The notes beneath the pieces were generated by a model. That model was given only the letters and a program-made list of their open reading frames with translations, searched no databases and was not told where the DNA came from. Of a stretch of 64,000 nt of DNA, positions 13,867 to 22,514 are shown piece by piece. The number at the start of each line of letters is the position of its first letter. The stretch's first letter is position 1. Origin of the DNA: Pantoea sp. Mb-10 (lineage in GTDB: Bacteria; Pseudomonadota; Gammaproteobacteria; Enterobacterales; Enterobacteriaceae); the NCBI RefSeq assembly GCF_021272205.1, contig NZ_JAJSDX010000004.1:310001-374000 (forward strand). Reading direction: 5' to 3'. The position numbers and the translations under genes were made by a program.

Positions 13867-16197
13867 ATGAAAATGACCGTATCAGACGCGGCAAAGGCCG
13901 CGCGAGGCCAGTGGCCCCGCATCCTGCCCGCGCTGGGCGTGAAGGTGGTAAAGAACCGCCATACCTCCTGCCCTGTGTGCGGCGGAACCGACCGCTTCCG
14001 CTTTGACGACCAGGAGGGACGCGGCACGTGGATTTGTAATCAGTGCGGTGCCGGTGACGGCATGGACCTGGTGAAAAAGGCCCTCTCACTGAGCCTGACC
14101 GAAGCCGCTGCGCGGGTAAGCGGCCTGACCGGCAGCCTGCCACAGGTGGACAACACGCCTGCCGCCAGCGCAGGCGAAGATGACGAAGCAGCCCGTGCCG
14201 CCGCCGTGAAGCAGGCACAGCAGCTGGTCAGCACCGCGCAGCAGACAACCGGCAACGCCTACCTGTCCCGCAAAGGCTGGCCGGAGCAGTCCTGCCTGAC
14301 GCTGGCAAAGCCGCTGAAAGTCGCGCTCACTGTCTATCGTGCCGGTGATTTGCTCGTTCCCCTGCACGATACGGGCGGCCAGCTGGTGAACGTGCAGCTG
14401 ATTAACGCCGCGGGCGAAAAGCGCACGCTGAAGGGCGGACAGGTAAAAGGCGCATGCCACGTTCTCAGCACCGGTAAACCGGCAGCGCGCATCTGGCTGA
14501 CGGAGGGCTACGCCACCGGCCTGACCGTGCATAATCTGACCGGTGACGAGGTGTGGATAGCCCTGTCGTCCGTTAACCTCCTTTCTCTGGCTGGCCTTGC
14601 CCGTGAAAAGCACGCCACGCTGCCGCTGCTGATTGCCGCCGACCGCGACCTGAACGGCGACGGCCAGAAGAAAGCAAAGCAGGCAGCCGAAGCCAGCCGC
14701 GCCGCCGTGGCCCTGCCGCCGGTATTCGGTGACTGGAATGACGCCTTTATGCAGCACGGTGAGGAAACCACCCGGCGGGCGCTGGCCGAAGCCGCCACGC
14801 CGCCCGTCGCCAGTCCGTTCGACGTGATGAGCGAGGCGGAGTTTTCAGCCATGAGCGCCAGTGAAAAGGCGGAGCGGGTTGCGGAGCACTACCGCAGCGC
14901 GCTGGCCGTGGACGCCAGCGGAGAAATTCTGTCCCGCTACCGCTCCGGCGCGTGGAAGGTGATTTCCGGGAAGCAGTTCGAGCGGGACGTGGCGAAGCTG
15001 TTCCAGCGCCTGCGCGCGCCGTTTTCGGCGGGCAAGATTTCGGGCGTGGTGGAGACGCTGAAGCTGATGCTGCCGCAGCAGGCCGACCCGGCGCGCCGCC
15101 TGATTGGCTTCCGTAACGGCGTGCTGGACACCCGCACCGGCGGCTTCAGCCCGCACAGTAAAGACTTCTGGCTGCGCACGGTCAGCGAGGTGGACTACAC
15201 AAAGCCCGTTCAGGGTGAAACGCTGGCAGACCATGCGCCGCACTTCTGGCAGTGGCTCGACCGCGCCGCCGGACGTGACCCGGCCAAACGTGACATCATT
15301 CTGGCCGCGCTGTTTATGGTGCTGGCGAACCGCTATGACTGGCAGCTGTTTCTGGAGGTCACCGGCCCCGGCGGCAGCGGCAAGAGCATCATGGCGGAAA
15401 TCGCCACCATGCTGGCCGGAACGGACAACACCACTTCAGCAACCATCGAAACGCTGGAGTCATCGCGCGAACGCGCGGCGGTGATTGGGTATTCGCTGAT
15501 TATCCTGCCCGACCAGGAAAAATGGAGCGGCGACGGCGCGGGCATCAAGGCGATTACCGGCGGCGATGCGGTATCCGTGGACCCGAAGTACCGCGACGCC
15601 TATTCAACGCACATTCCGGCGGTGATTCTGGCGGTGAACAATAATCCGATGCGCTTCACCGACCGCAGCGGGGGCGTATCACGCCGCCGGGTGATACTGC
15701 ATTTCCCGGAGATCATCCCTGCAGACGAGCGCAACCCGCAGCTGAAGGAAAAAATCGGCGGTGAGCTGGCCGTTATCGTGCGCCAGCTGATGCAGCAGTT
15801 CAGCCAGCCGCAGCAGGCCCGATCGCTGCTTCAGTCGCAGCAGAACTCTGACGAGGCGATGCGCATCAAGCGTGATGCGGACCCGATGGTGGACTTCTGC
15901 GGCTACCTGTTCACCACGCCGGAGCCAAACGCGCTTTACATGGGGAACGCCAGCATCAGGCCGCTTCAGCCCAGGCGTTACCTTTACCATGCCTATCTGG
16001 CCTATATGGAGGCCAACGGCTACAAGAATCCGCTCAGCATGAAGATGTTTGGCCTGTCGCTGGAGAGCATCATGCGGGAATACGGACAACACTACATGAA
16101 ACGCCGGACAAAACTGGGGATGCAGACCAACCTTGACTTGACGGAAGAAAGCAGCACCGACTGGCTGCCAAAGTGCGATGACCCTGCAGTAGCCTGA
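13867..16197 (+). CDS. P4 alpha-type primase-helicase replication protein
   Basis: This 776-residue protein equals P4 alpha in length and domain order. A zinc ribbon comes first (Cys-Pro-Val-Cys at 35-38, Cys-Asn-Gln-Cys at 57-60). A primase/Toprim part with the Glu-Gly-Tyr-Ala-Thr-Gly motif at 214-219 follows, then a superfamily 3 helicase with Walker A GPGGSGKS at 500-507. The C-terminal domain of about 120 residues should bind the ori/crr iterons. Alpha primes, unwinds and recognises the origin, so the satellite replicates without host DnaA, DnaB or DnaG. The gene is complete and ends in a clear terminator. Confidence 0.96.
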   Translation: MKMTVSDAAKAARGQWPRILPALGVKVVKNRHTSCPVCGGTDRFRFDDQEGRGTWICNQCGAGDGMDLVKKALSLSLTEAAARVSGLTGSLPQVDNTPAASAGEDDEAARAAAVKQAQQLVSTAQQTTGNAYLSRKGWPEQSCLTLAKPLKVALTVYRAGDLLVPLHDTGGQLVNVQLINAAGEKRTLKGGQVKGACHVLSTGKPAARIWLTEGYATGLTVHNLTGDEVWIALSSVNLLSLAGLAREKHATLPLLIAADRDLNGDGQKKAKQAAEASRAAVALPPVFGDWNDAFMQHGEETTRRALAEAATPPVASPFDVMSEAEFSAMSASEKAERVAEHYRSALAVDASGEILSRYRSGAWKVISGKQFERDVAKLFQRLRAPFSAGKISGVVETLKLMLPQQADPARRLIGFRNGVLDTRTGGFSPHSKDFWLRTVSEVDYTKPVQGETLADHAPHFWQWLDRAAGRDPAKRDIILAALFMVLANRYDWQLFLEVTGPGGSGKSIMAEIATMLAGTDNTTSATIETLESSRERAAVIGYSLIILPDQEKWSGDGAGIKAITGGDAVSVDPKYRDAYSTHIPAVILAVNNNPMRFTDRSGGVSRRRVILHFPEIIPADERNPQLKEKIGGELAVIVRQLMQQFSQPQQARSLLQSQQNSDEAMRIKRDADPMVDFCGYLFTTPEPNALYMGNASIRPLQPRRYLYHAYLAYMEANGYKNPLSMKMFGLSLESIMREYGQHYMKRRTKLGMQTNLDLTEESSTDWLPKCDDPAVA

Positions 16198-16204
16198 CCA
16201 TCCG

Positions 16205-16227
16205 AACCGGCGAAAGCCGGTTTTTTT
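16205..16227 (+). terminator. Terminator of the alpha operon
   Basis: AACCGGC-GAAA-GCCGGTT followed by seven Ts, starting 8 bases after the alpha stop codon. Confidence 0.93.
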
Positions 16228-16236
16228 ACGCCCATG

Positions 16237-16329
16237 CTTCACCAGTGGTGAAGGATATTCGTCATCAGTCACCCATTCATCACCACCTAACAAACTGTTA
16301 AATATGCATAAAAATGAAGGGTGAACAGT
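16237..16329. repeat. Origin-like iteron cluster (P4 ori type)
   Basis: A perfect 17-base palindrome CTTCACCAGTGGTGAAG (16237-16253) is followed by a TCACC-rich stretch and then GGTGAACAGT (16320-16329), the iteron known for P4 alpha. The DNA between is AT-rich, suitable for unwinding. With the cluster at 12107-12212 it forms the expected ori/crr pair. Confidence 0.68.
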
Positions 16330-16356
16330 GTGAAGGATCTTCCATAAAATCTTTTT

Positions 16357-16488
16357 TTACGCCAATGCTTCATTGGTTAGATGCTTAATTACACCTGTCT
16401 TGCCGACCCATTTGCATTTTACTTGATCACCGATGACAAAATCTGGCCGTATAGGGTTGAAGGTGAAAGGGTTTCGTCTTAGCGTCTG
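16357..16488 (-). pseudogene. Possible decayed coding fragment
   Basis: A 44-codon minus-strand frame ending Lys-His-Leu-Thr-Asn-Glu-Ala-Leu-Ala reads like real protein (Phe-Val-Ile-Gly-Asp-Gln-Val-Lys-Cys-Lys-Trp-Val-Gly). That pattern recalls small KOW/YodC-like proteins. It has no start codon and is cut by a stop on the 5' side. It may be the tail of a lost cargo gene. Confidence 0.3.
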
Positions 16489-16642
16489 CTATTTACCAGG
16501 AGCGGACTTTGATATAACAGTCTCTGTTAATGAGCCGAGAGATAGGTCATAGCTGTTTATGATACTATATGTATCCCAGCGTGACTTATGGTATTTGTAT
16601 CTTGCTCATCAAAATAAATTGATCGGGGTCAGCTAAATAAAA
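16489..16642. other. Intergenic region upstream of the channel gene
   Basis: AT-rich sequence without a gene; it presumably carries the promoter of the two-gene cargo module. No single promoter is convincing. Confidence 0.4.
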
Positions 16643-17530
16643 ATGAAAAACAAAACAAAAATGATATTAAAAAAAATTAAAGAAAATTTGACGCGGGCTT
16701 GGAACTGGAAGAAGCGTGATAACCTTCCACTTCCCACTATAAAAGAGCAGATCACGAATGTAGTGCAATTAACAAAAAAAATGAGTGGTAGCGTGTCACT
16801 CTCTCGCATTTACTTCCCTGAAAACACAGGTTATCTTGATAAATTAAAAATAGAAGGGATCGAATTTACAAAGTGTATTTTTTCTAAAGCCACTATTCAG
16901 AAATACACTTTTAATAAATGTTCATTTGTTGATTGCATTTTCAATGGTGCGCAGATTAGTGATTGTGAGTTCCACAAGTGTACATTTATAGAATGTAGCT
17001 TTAATAAAGCAAAAATAACCAGAACCTACATCGATCCAGCGTCGTTTAAGTTTTCTTCATTGTGGTACTGGTATTGGCCGAATGTAAATGTCTGGTTTTT
17101 CCAGACGTTGTATAGAAACTCAAAAGATATGCATCAAGAAAAGTTTGCAATGACTGCTGATAAGAGATTTCAATTTTACAAGAGGTATGAATATTTACGA
17201 GGGCAAAAACCTCAGTTGGGTAAGTTTATATTAAGCTTTTTATATGACTATTTGTTAGGGTATGGTTACGGTATTAAAAATACATTGTCAGTCACCATTG
17301 TTATTATATCAACCTTCGCTTTTCTTATCAAAGGGCATTTGAAGTTCGGGAATCATGATTTTTTTAATGCTTTGTATTTCTCTGCTGTTTCATTTACAAC
17401 TGTTGGCTATGGGGATTTATCTCCAGAGCTGGAATTTATTCCAATGTTGATAACAATACTTTTTTTGTTGTTGTCTATGGCGTGGTGTGCAGTGGTTACG
17501 GCAATTATTGTCAAACGGATTGTTAAATAA
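16643..17530 (+). CDS. Pentapeptide-repeat protein fused to a two-TM potassium-type channel
   Basis: This 295-residue membrane protein has a basic N-terminus (1-30). About eleven pentapeptide-like repeats follow at roughly 70-125, many as x-Lys/Glu-Cys-Thr/Ser-Phe, unusually rich in Cys. A linker and a channel module complete it: TM1 about 213-230, pore helix 240-252, selectivity filter Thr-Val-Gly-Tyr-Gly-Asp at 253-258, TM2 about 266-290. The filter is canonical for K+ channels. No RCK or cyclic-nucleotide domain follows, so gating, if any, would lie in the N-terminal part. The stop overlaps the start of the nucleotidyltransferase gene by one base. It is AT-rich cargo between the satellite origin and attR; a defence role is likely by context but not shown. 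Confidence 0.82.
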   Translation: MKNKTKMILKKIKENLTRAWNWKKRDNLPLPTIKEQITNVVQLTKKMSGSVSLSRIYFPENTGYLDKLKIEGIEFTKCIFSKATIQKYTFNKCSFVDCIFNGAQISDCEFHKCTFIECSFNKAKITRTYIDPASFKFSSLWYWYWPNVNVWFFQTLYRNSKDMHQEKFAMTADKRFQFYKRYEYLRGQKPQLGKFILSFLYDYLLGYGYGIKNTLSVTIVIISTFAFLIKGHLKFGNHDFFNALYFSAVSFTTVGYGDLSPELEFIPMLITILFLLLSMAWCAVVTAIIVKRIVK

Positions 17531-18330
17531 TGACATATGTAATTTTGGAATGTGGATCAGTAGCGCGAGGTGATGCTAACAATAATAGTGATAGAGATGT
17601 TTTATGCATATGGCATGGTGAGAAACCACCTTATGACAGTATAAATAAAAATTATGGTGAAACATCATTCTATTCCTTGAGTTGCATTAAAAGAATGAAA
17701 GATAAAGGATCGCTTTTCTTAACTCATTTGGATGTTGATTCCAAGTATCTAGAGGGCGATTCAGAGCTTATAGGCGTTTTTAGTGGGTATAGGCCCTCTA
17801 AAAACCTTATAGAAATGACACTTATAGACACCATTAAATTTATAAATGAAATAATTTGGTTTCCAAATAGCCTGCATGGATATTACTGGCTCTGTGATGT
17901 GCTCTATATTTCTCTTCGGAACTGCATTTTTTGCATAAATGCTCTAGATGATCGATTTTTATTTGGATTTGAAGGGGCAATGCAGGCTTTGCCGTTGAAC
18001 TCAGATGAAATTTCCACAATGTTACATATACGAGATGCAAAATATGCCTATAGGCTAGGTAAGGTTGATGATGCAATAGAATTCAACATAAAAAAAATTG
18101 AAGAGGTGAGTTCTAAAATAATGGGTTCTCACGTTAGATTCTATTCAGGTGGTTCTACGCATTGGAATAAAGACTGGAGAATAGATTACTGGGGAGAGAG
18201 ATTAATTGAAAGGTCAATTATCAACAAGGAATATGATGATTCGCGGTTTTTGTTGAAATTGAAAGATCATAGATACCACAGAAATACACTTAAGAAATTT
18301 ATGAAAAATATAATAAAGTCCAAGGCATGA
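17530..18330 (+). CDS. Nucleotidyltransferase-fold protein paired with the channel
   Basis: The 266-residue product starts with the polymerase-beta-type signature Cys-Gly-Ser-Val-Ala-Arg-Gly followed by Ser-Asp-Arg-Asp, giving metal ligands Asp21 and Asp23 at the right spacing from Gly-Ser (9-10). A third acid may be in the Thr-His-Leu-Asp-Val-Asp segment near residue 66-70. The rest is helical and unrecognised. Such domains transfer nucleotides to proteins, RNA or small molecules. It is not a typical CD-NTase by length or motif context. Start and stop overlap (TAATG) with the channel gene, so the two products are probably made in fixed ratio. Confidence 0.75.
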   Translation: MTYVILECGSVARGDANNNSDRDVLCIWHGEKPPYDSINKNYGETSFYSLSCIKRMKDKGSLFLTHLDVDSKYLEGDSELIGVFSGYRPSKNLIEMTLIDTIKFINEIIWFPNSLHGYYWLCDVLYISLRNCIFCINALDDRFLFGFEGAMQALPLNSDEISTMLHIRDAKYAYRLGKVDDAIEFNIKKIEEVSSKIMGSHVRFYSGGSTHWNKDWRIDYWGERLIERSIINKEYDDSRFLLKLKDHRYHRNTLKKFMKNIIKSKA

Positions 18331-18676
18331 ACAACTGTTGGCTTTCAATAAACTTGACATGATGCTATTTTTAGAATGGTCATTATCTTTCACCATTATG
18401 ACCTGCCTCCCGATAATTAAAATACTGCGATTTTTGTAATGCGTCCTCTGTGGTTTGAATAATCTCGTACTTCCGATTTCTGCTTAAAGCTGGTTGTCAA
18501 CTTAATAGGGTTTTGTCTGCACTTTTAGTTAGATATGATTAAGAGAAATGCAAATGGATAGTAAAGTGAACGCAAACACCCAGTCAGGATACGCTATTCG
18601 GAGCCTAACCGGTTCAGAATAGATTGAAATTTATCCAATTGTGTGAGGTTTTTAACAGATGTGTGCAAAGTAACAT
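18331..18676. other. Non-coding region between cargo and attR
   Basis: No gene is supported. The sequence is AT-rich; a weak inverted repeat CTATTC / GAATAG lies near 18593-18621. The distal end leads into the arm-type sites. Confidence 0.45.
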
Positions 18677-18697
18677 GGGGGCACAAAAGGGGGCATC
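18677..18697 (+). repeat. Integrase arm-type sites, right end
   Basis: TGGGGGCA at 18677 and GGGGGCAT at 18690 repeat the left-end pair (6169, 6181) in the same orientation and with the same 12-base period, about 50 bases inside attR. Confidence 0.7.
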
Positions 18698-18749
18698 TTC
18701 TGGTTTATTGTTTTTTTTAATTCTTTAATTTCAAGTGTTTGCTTTTCTT

Positions 18750-18771
18750 TTCGATTCCGGCCTTCGCACCA
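18750..18771 (+). repeat. attR core, imperfect copy of the leuX 3' end
   Basis: Twenty-two bases match the last 23 of leuX with one G-to-T change and one missing G (TTCGCACCA against TTCGGCACCA). This marks the right end of the P4-like element. Confidence 0.75.
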
Positions 18772-18784
18772 CGTGATGCAAATA

Positions 18785-18808
18785 AGTCGCTCAAGAGCGG
18801 CTTTTTTT
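18785..18808 (+). terminator. Terminator, probably the original leuX terminator
   Basis: GTCGCT / AGCGGC pair around CAAG and are followed by seven Ts. It lies directly after attR, where the chromosomal DNA originally downstream of leuX should resume. Confidence 0.8.
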
Positions 18809-19122
18809 GTGTCTGGCGTTTAGTATCTGCAGGGTTCTCCTCGCTCTCCACTCGGTGCAAATCAACCTGATCCAATCTATATCAATGAATCTACATGGAT
18901 TTAAAAGACACCTCAGAGTCATTTAAGATGAATTAAATAAAGGTGTCCGTTAACCTGTGGCGATTCACTTGATAAAATCACCTCAAAAATATATGAATTA
19001 TTTTGAATATATCAGAATAAGTATCTCCTTTATGTGGTAGCCATTTCTATAAATAAAATGGCGGTTGTCAGATAAGTTTTCATTAATTATTTATTTTCAT
19101 TTTTATAATCATATGAATATTT
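18809..19122. other. AT-rich non-coding region downstream of attR
   Basis: No gene. AGACACCT (near 18906) and AGGTGTCC (near 18942) form a small inverted repeat that could be an operator or the relic of an insertion-sequence end. The right part is very AT-rich and precedes the stop of the helicase gene. Confidence 0.4.
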
Positions 19123-21576
19123 TCATTTATCAATTATAGAATATTTGCCTTTATCTTCCTTTGTAATGTAATTTTTGCCGATACAGGTTGAAAATGCACA
19201 AGCCAATGCATGTCGCCAAACTTTTCTGTCTATTTCATTAATGTGGATATAACGCTCTCTAAGTTCATCAGTCAATTTATCAAGTTCAATGATACTTCCT
19301 GGCTTCAAAAATGCAATTCGAGAATGAACAAATGCTAGTGCTGAACGGTACAATAGCCTTCCATTAGGAAGTTCATCAGATATTATACTATTTCTTTTTG
19401 CATGCATGAAACCATACTGTCTCGCGCCAGCAGCAGCTAAAGCAACGGGTAATATTTTTATTTTTTCTTTGTTTTTTTGATGTGAATGAATAATTTCATC
19501 ATATAGTTTTATTTTTTCAATTTCATCTTGCAAAGGAGTCTGGTTGGTAGTGGGATATATAGGGTTGCAGCATATGCATATTTGATTCTTATAAATAGGT
19601 GAAATGTCTTTGCAACTCATACATTGTCCGACTCTGAGTATCATTCCAGCACCGAAATTATCATTGTCTTTTTTGGTTTTCTTTATTAATGATAACTCTC
19701 TGCGTGATGATTCACTCCAATATAAAGCTGGCCATGAATAACTTGAGCATAAATAGTCCAGCCATGTTATTTCTGGAGGGTTTTTGTTTTTAAATTCCAT
19801 TAACCATGCTGAGAATTTTTTAGACCACGTTAGATGTACTGTTTTTAGATCTAAGATAACCCCCGAATTAAAATGTTTTGCCATTAACGATTGTGTCATG
19901 GATTTTTCTTTCGCTAAATGTATGGTTTTTTTATTATTCTCTACATTAATTAATAAGCGGGTAAATTTATTATCATTATTCCAAGCCAGTTCTTCTGAAT
20001 CGTAAATCGCGATAAATGCAGTCGTAGCGCGAGAGTAAGCACAGAAAAGTTGTGAATCATCCATATTGGATGCATATAGCGCTATAATAATTGGAGATTC
20101 TAACCCTCTAAATCTGGAAACAGTTTCAAACTGCACGCCAAATTTATCAAGATCGTCTTCTAAATCATATTTAAATTTATCAGAAGGTAGCAGTATACAA
20201 ATGTCGCTTGAACTTATGTTTTTACTTTTTAGTTTGGTTATTTCACCAGTTAATATTTCAATCGGATCGCTAACGATAAGTTCTCTTAGTGTATCAGCTT
20301 CTTCCGCTCGCGGAGAAATTAGCTGGTATGTTGAAGGTCGTACGGCAATGAGATAATCTGTCACAGCCTTGGGCGTTCTAATTACAATTGTTAAATTAAA
20401 TGGGGTTGGGGCATTAATTATTTGGCATAATTCATGATGACTGGTGCCTTTTTCATAAGTGAAAATTTGCGATTCATCACAAAACGTCAAAATTATTTTT
20501 TCGTTAAACCATTGGCTTAGAATGATTAACCACTGAGGTTGTAAAGCTTGGGCTTCATCAATAATTAAAGCATCGTATTGACCTAACATTTCTTGTTTAA
20601 GAGCTTCAACAAGATCTTCACAACATCCAGTATTGAACCAGTTATCAGGTACATTCGGATTTAAACGTAATTTACTTCTAGCTTTATGACATAATTTATG
20701 CCAAGTAAAAACATCACATGAGGATTTATCTATCTGTTGAGAGATATATTCTGATAGTCGGCTATTGAAAGTTATGATCAATGTTTTCAGTCCGACCGAA
20801 CCAAGTCGCCGTGAATATTCGATGCCAATTAATGTTTTCCCCGTTCCCGGCCATCCTGTCACTACAAAGCGGCGATTATTTGATAGCAGGTCTATAACGC
20901 TAGTTTGCTCTCTCGTGAGCCTTAACCACAATTTGTTATCAAATATAACTCTAGATCCCCAACTTGGTGTTCCATCATAATCTGCGCATATCGTTTTTTT
21001 TATAATATCTAATTTGTGCTCTCCAAGTTCACCATTGTTAAGCGATTCTTTCCAATAGTGCATAATGTCAATAATATGTTCAGAAATAGAAGGTATATCT
21101 TTTTTATCAATGAATATACGACGCCACGGATCCACAGATGTGTCCATCATTGCTGTGTTTATAAATTCATTATGAAAAAGGCTATCAGGGAAAATAAATC
21201 CATAACCTATTCTTAAACGTAATTTTGTTGCCCCACCTAACCAGCGTGCCAGTCCATGAACGTTATTTCTCGTTTGGCGAATGACATCTACAGGTTTCTT
21301 AGATTTCAAATATACAAAGATATGACCATTTACACTATAGGCTCCGCTTTTTACTTCAAGTGCTAACACGCCCAGTTCTTTATGAAGTATAAGAAAATCG
21401 ATTTCTCCTGTTGGAGGGGTGAACGTACCTAACTCACTGACTGCAGCACTTAGCCAGGGAAGGCTATGGATGATAGTGAATTCATCAGATAAACCTTCGG
21501 CCAGTAAACTATATACCGTCCGCTCTCCGTAACTTTGTGTTTCCTGTGGCCCAAAAGAAGGAATCATTTTCGCCAT
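19123..21576 (-). CDS. NERD-nuclease and UvrD-like helicase fusion (Nhi-like)
   Basis: The 817-residue product starts at the ATG at 21576, with AAGGA 10 bases upstream. Residues 10-125 form a NERD nuclease-related domain with a Gly-Glu-Ile-Asp-Phe (Asp60) and Leu-Glu-Val-Lys (Glu74, Lys76) core. A superfamily 1 helicase follows: Walker A GWPGTGKT at 241-248, Walker B with Asp-Glu-Ala-Gln at 340-343, and a motif VI-like Ala-Tyr-Ser-Arg-Ala-Thr near 525. A four-cysteine zinc ribbon lies near 655-675, and a helical C-terminal domain ends the protein. The architecture resembles Nhi, a single-protein nuclease-helicase immunity factor. AT-rich and alone in its unit, it is probably anti-phage cargo. 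Confidence 0.78.
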   Translation of the reverse strand: MAKMIPSFGPQETQSYGERTVYSLLAEGLSDEFTIIHSLPWLSAAVSELGTFTPPTGEIDFLILHKELGVLALEVKSGAYSVNGHIFVYLKSKKPVDVIRQTRNNVHGLARWLGGATKLRLRIGYGFIFPDSLFHNEFINTAMMDTSVDPWRRIFIDKKDIPSISEHIIDIMHYWKESLNNGELGEHKLDIIKKTICADYDGTPSWGSRVIFDNKLWLRLTREQTSVIDLLSNNRRFVVTGWPGTGKTLIGIEYSRRLGSVGLKTLIITFNSRLSEYISQQIDKSSCDVFTWHKLCHKARSKLRLNPNVPDNWFNTGCCEDLVEALKQEMLGQYDALIIDEAQALQPQWLIILSQWFNEKIILTFCDESQIFTYEKGTSHHELCQIINAPTPFNLTIVIRTPKAVTDYLIAVRPSTYQLISPRAEEADTLRELIVSDPIEILTGEITKLKSKNISSSDICILLPSDKFKYDLEDDLDKFGVQFETVSRFRGLESPIIIALYASNMDDSQLFCAYSRATTAFIAIYDSEELAWNNDNKFTRLLINVENNKKTIHLAKEKSMTQSLMAKHFNSGVILDLKTVHLTWSKKFSAWLMEFKNKNPPEITWLDYLCSSYSWPALYWSESSRRELSLIKKTKKDNDNFGAGMILRVGQCMSCKDISPIYKNQICICCNPIYPTTNQTPLQDEIEKIKLYDEIIHSHQKNKEKIKILPVALAAAGARQYGFMHAKRNSIISDELPNGRLLYRSALAFVHSRIAFLKPGSIIELDKLTDELRERYIHINEIDRKVWRHALACAFSTCIGKNYITKEDKGKYSIIDK

Positions 21577-21813
21577 ATGTAACACGTCCTTTTATGTTTG
21601 TGTGAATGCGAACATGAGTGAAAATTTTGAATACTAACTATTATGACCTAAAAACCTATCAACGGTGCCATTTCACAAACTGTTCCAACGACTGATACTC
21701 CCGCTTTTTAGGCTAAAGCGATTTTCCTCAAGTTTCAATAACACCTTTTCGAAGATTTTGGTGCCGTTAACTCGTTAAGAAACTACCAATTCCATACTAT
21801 CATCAATACCGAT
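21577..21813. other. Intergenic region upstream of the helicase gene
   Basis: No gene is visible. It contains the promoter region of the minus-strand helicase gene and unassigned AT-rich sequence up to the IS remnant. Confidence 0.4.
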
Positions 21814-22396
21814 TGACCTGCCCCAGTATTAGATACAACGCTCAGTTAGTAATGTCGGCTTGTTTACGTTCTAATTTTTCATCTCTCCAGGTTGCTGCAT
21901 ATTCAGCCAGCGTCTAGAAATTCAGCGATGAATGAGGTCTGGACTCGTTATAGTCCTGCTGCCAGTCATAAATGATTTTCCGTGCATGATGAATATCGCT
22001 GAAGCCGTGTTCATTCAGGCATTCATCCTAAAAGCGACCGTTGAAACTCTCAACAAATCCATTCTGCATTGGCTTAACTGGCTGGATAAGTCGCAACTCC
22101 ATACCATGCTCAAAGGCCCATTGATCGAGCGCGCGGCAGGTGAATTCCGGACCCTGATCGGTTCTTATTGTCGCCGGATAGCCCCGAAAGAGCGCGATGC
22201 TTTCCAGAATACGCGTGACCTGAACGCCTGAAATACCGAAAGCAACGGTGATCGTCAGACACGCCTTCGTGAAATCATCCAAACAAGTCAGGCACTTAAT
22301 CCGGCGGCCGCTGGCAAGTGCATCCATGACAAAATCCATCGACCATGTCAGATTCGGCGCATCTGGGCGAAGAAGCGGAAGCCGCTCATTCGCCAG
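21814..22396 (-). pseudogene. IS3-family transposase (OrfB) remnant
   Basis: The minus-strand frame encodes the DDE core of an IS3-type transposase. Visible parts are Thr-Trp-Ser-Met-Asp-Phe-Val-Met-Asp with the first Asp, Ile-Arg-Thr-Asp-Gln-Gly-Pro-Glu-Phe with the second, and Asn-Gly-Phe-Val-Glu-Ser-Phe-Asn-Gly with the Glu. An in-frame TAG at 22030-22028 interrupts the usual Gly-Arg-Phe-Arg-Asp-Glu-Cys-Leu-Asn segment, which otherwise continues to a stop near 21915. The left end TGACCTGCCCC at 21814 is probably the IS terminus. The 5' part of the gene and the other IS end are missing. It is not functional and marks past rearrangement. Confidence 0.88.
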
Positions 22397-22514
22397 TCAC
22401 TATGAAGGTGTTCTCACGTGGCTTATGAAGACATGACTAACATCGTGGTGTGTTAATCAACGGGGAGTATGTCTGTATTAACTGCTTTGAATGACTATCT
22501 AACGGCTCTTTTAA

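Larger units (their letters stand above)
6033..18771 (+). mobile_element. P4-like phage satellite integrated in leuX
   Basis: The 12.7-kb element is bounded by the 3' end of leuX and an imperfect copy of the same sequence. From left to right it has: arm-type repeats and int; the SIR2-HerA pair; a cos-like sequence; a Sid-like gene and an Ogr/Delta gene on the minus strand; vis; a CI/C4-type immunity RNA; kil-like, unknown, cnr-like and alpha genes; an iteron origin; a channel/nucleotidyltransferase pair; and arm repeats before attR. This is the layout of phage P4 (about 11.6 kb). A psu-like gene was not recognised. Whether it can still excise is uncertain, because attR has one base missing and one changed. 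Confidence 0.9.
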
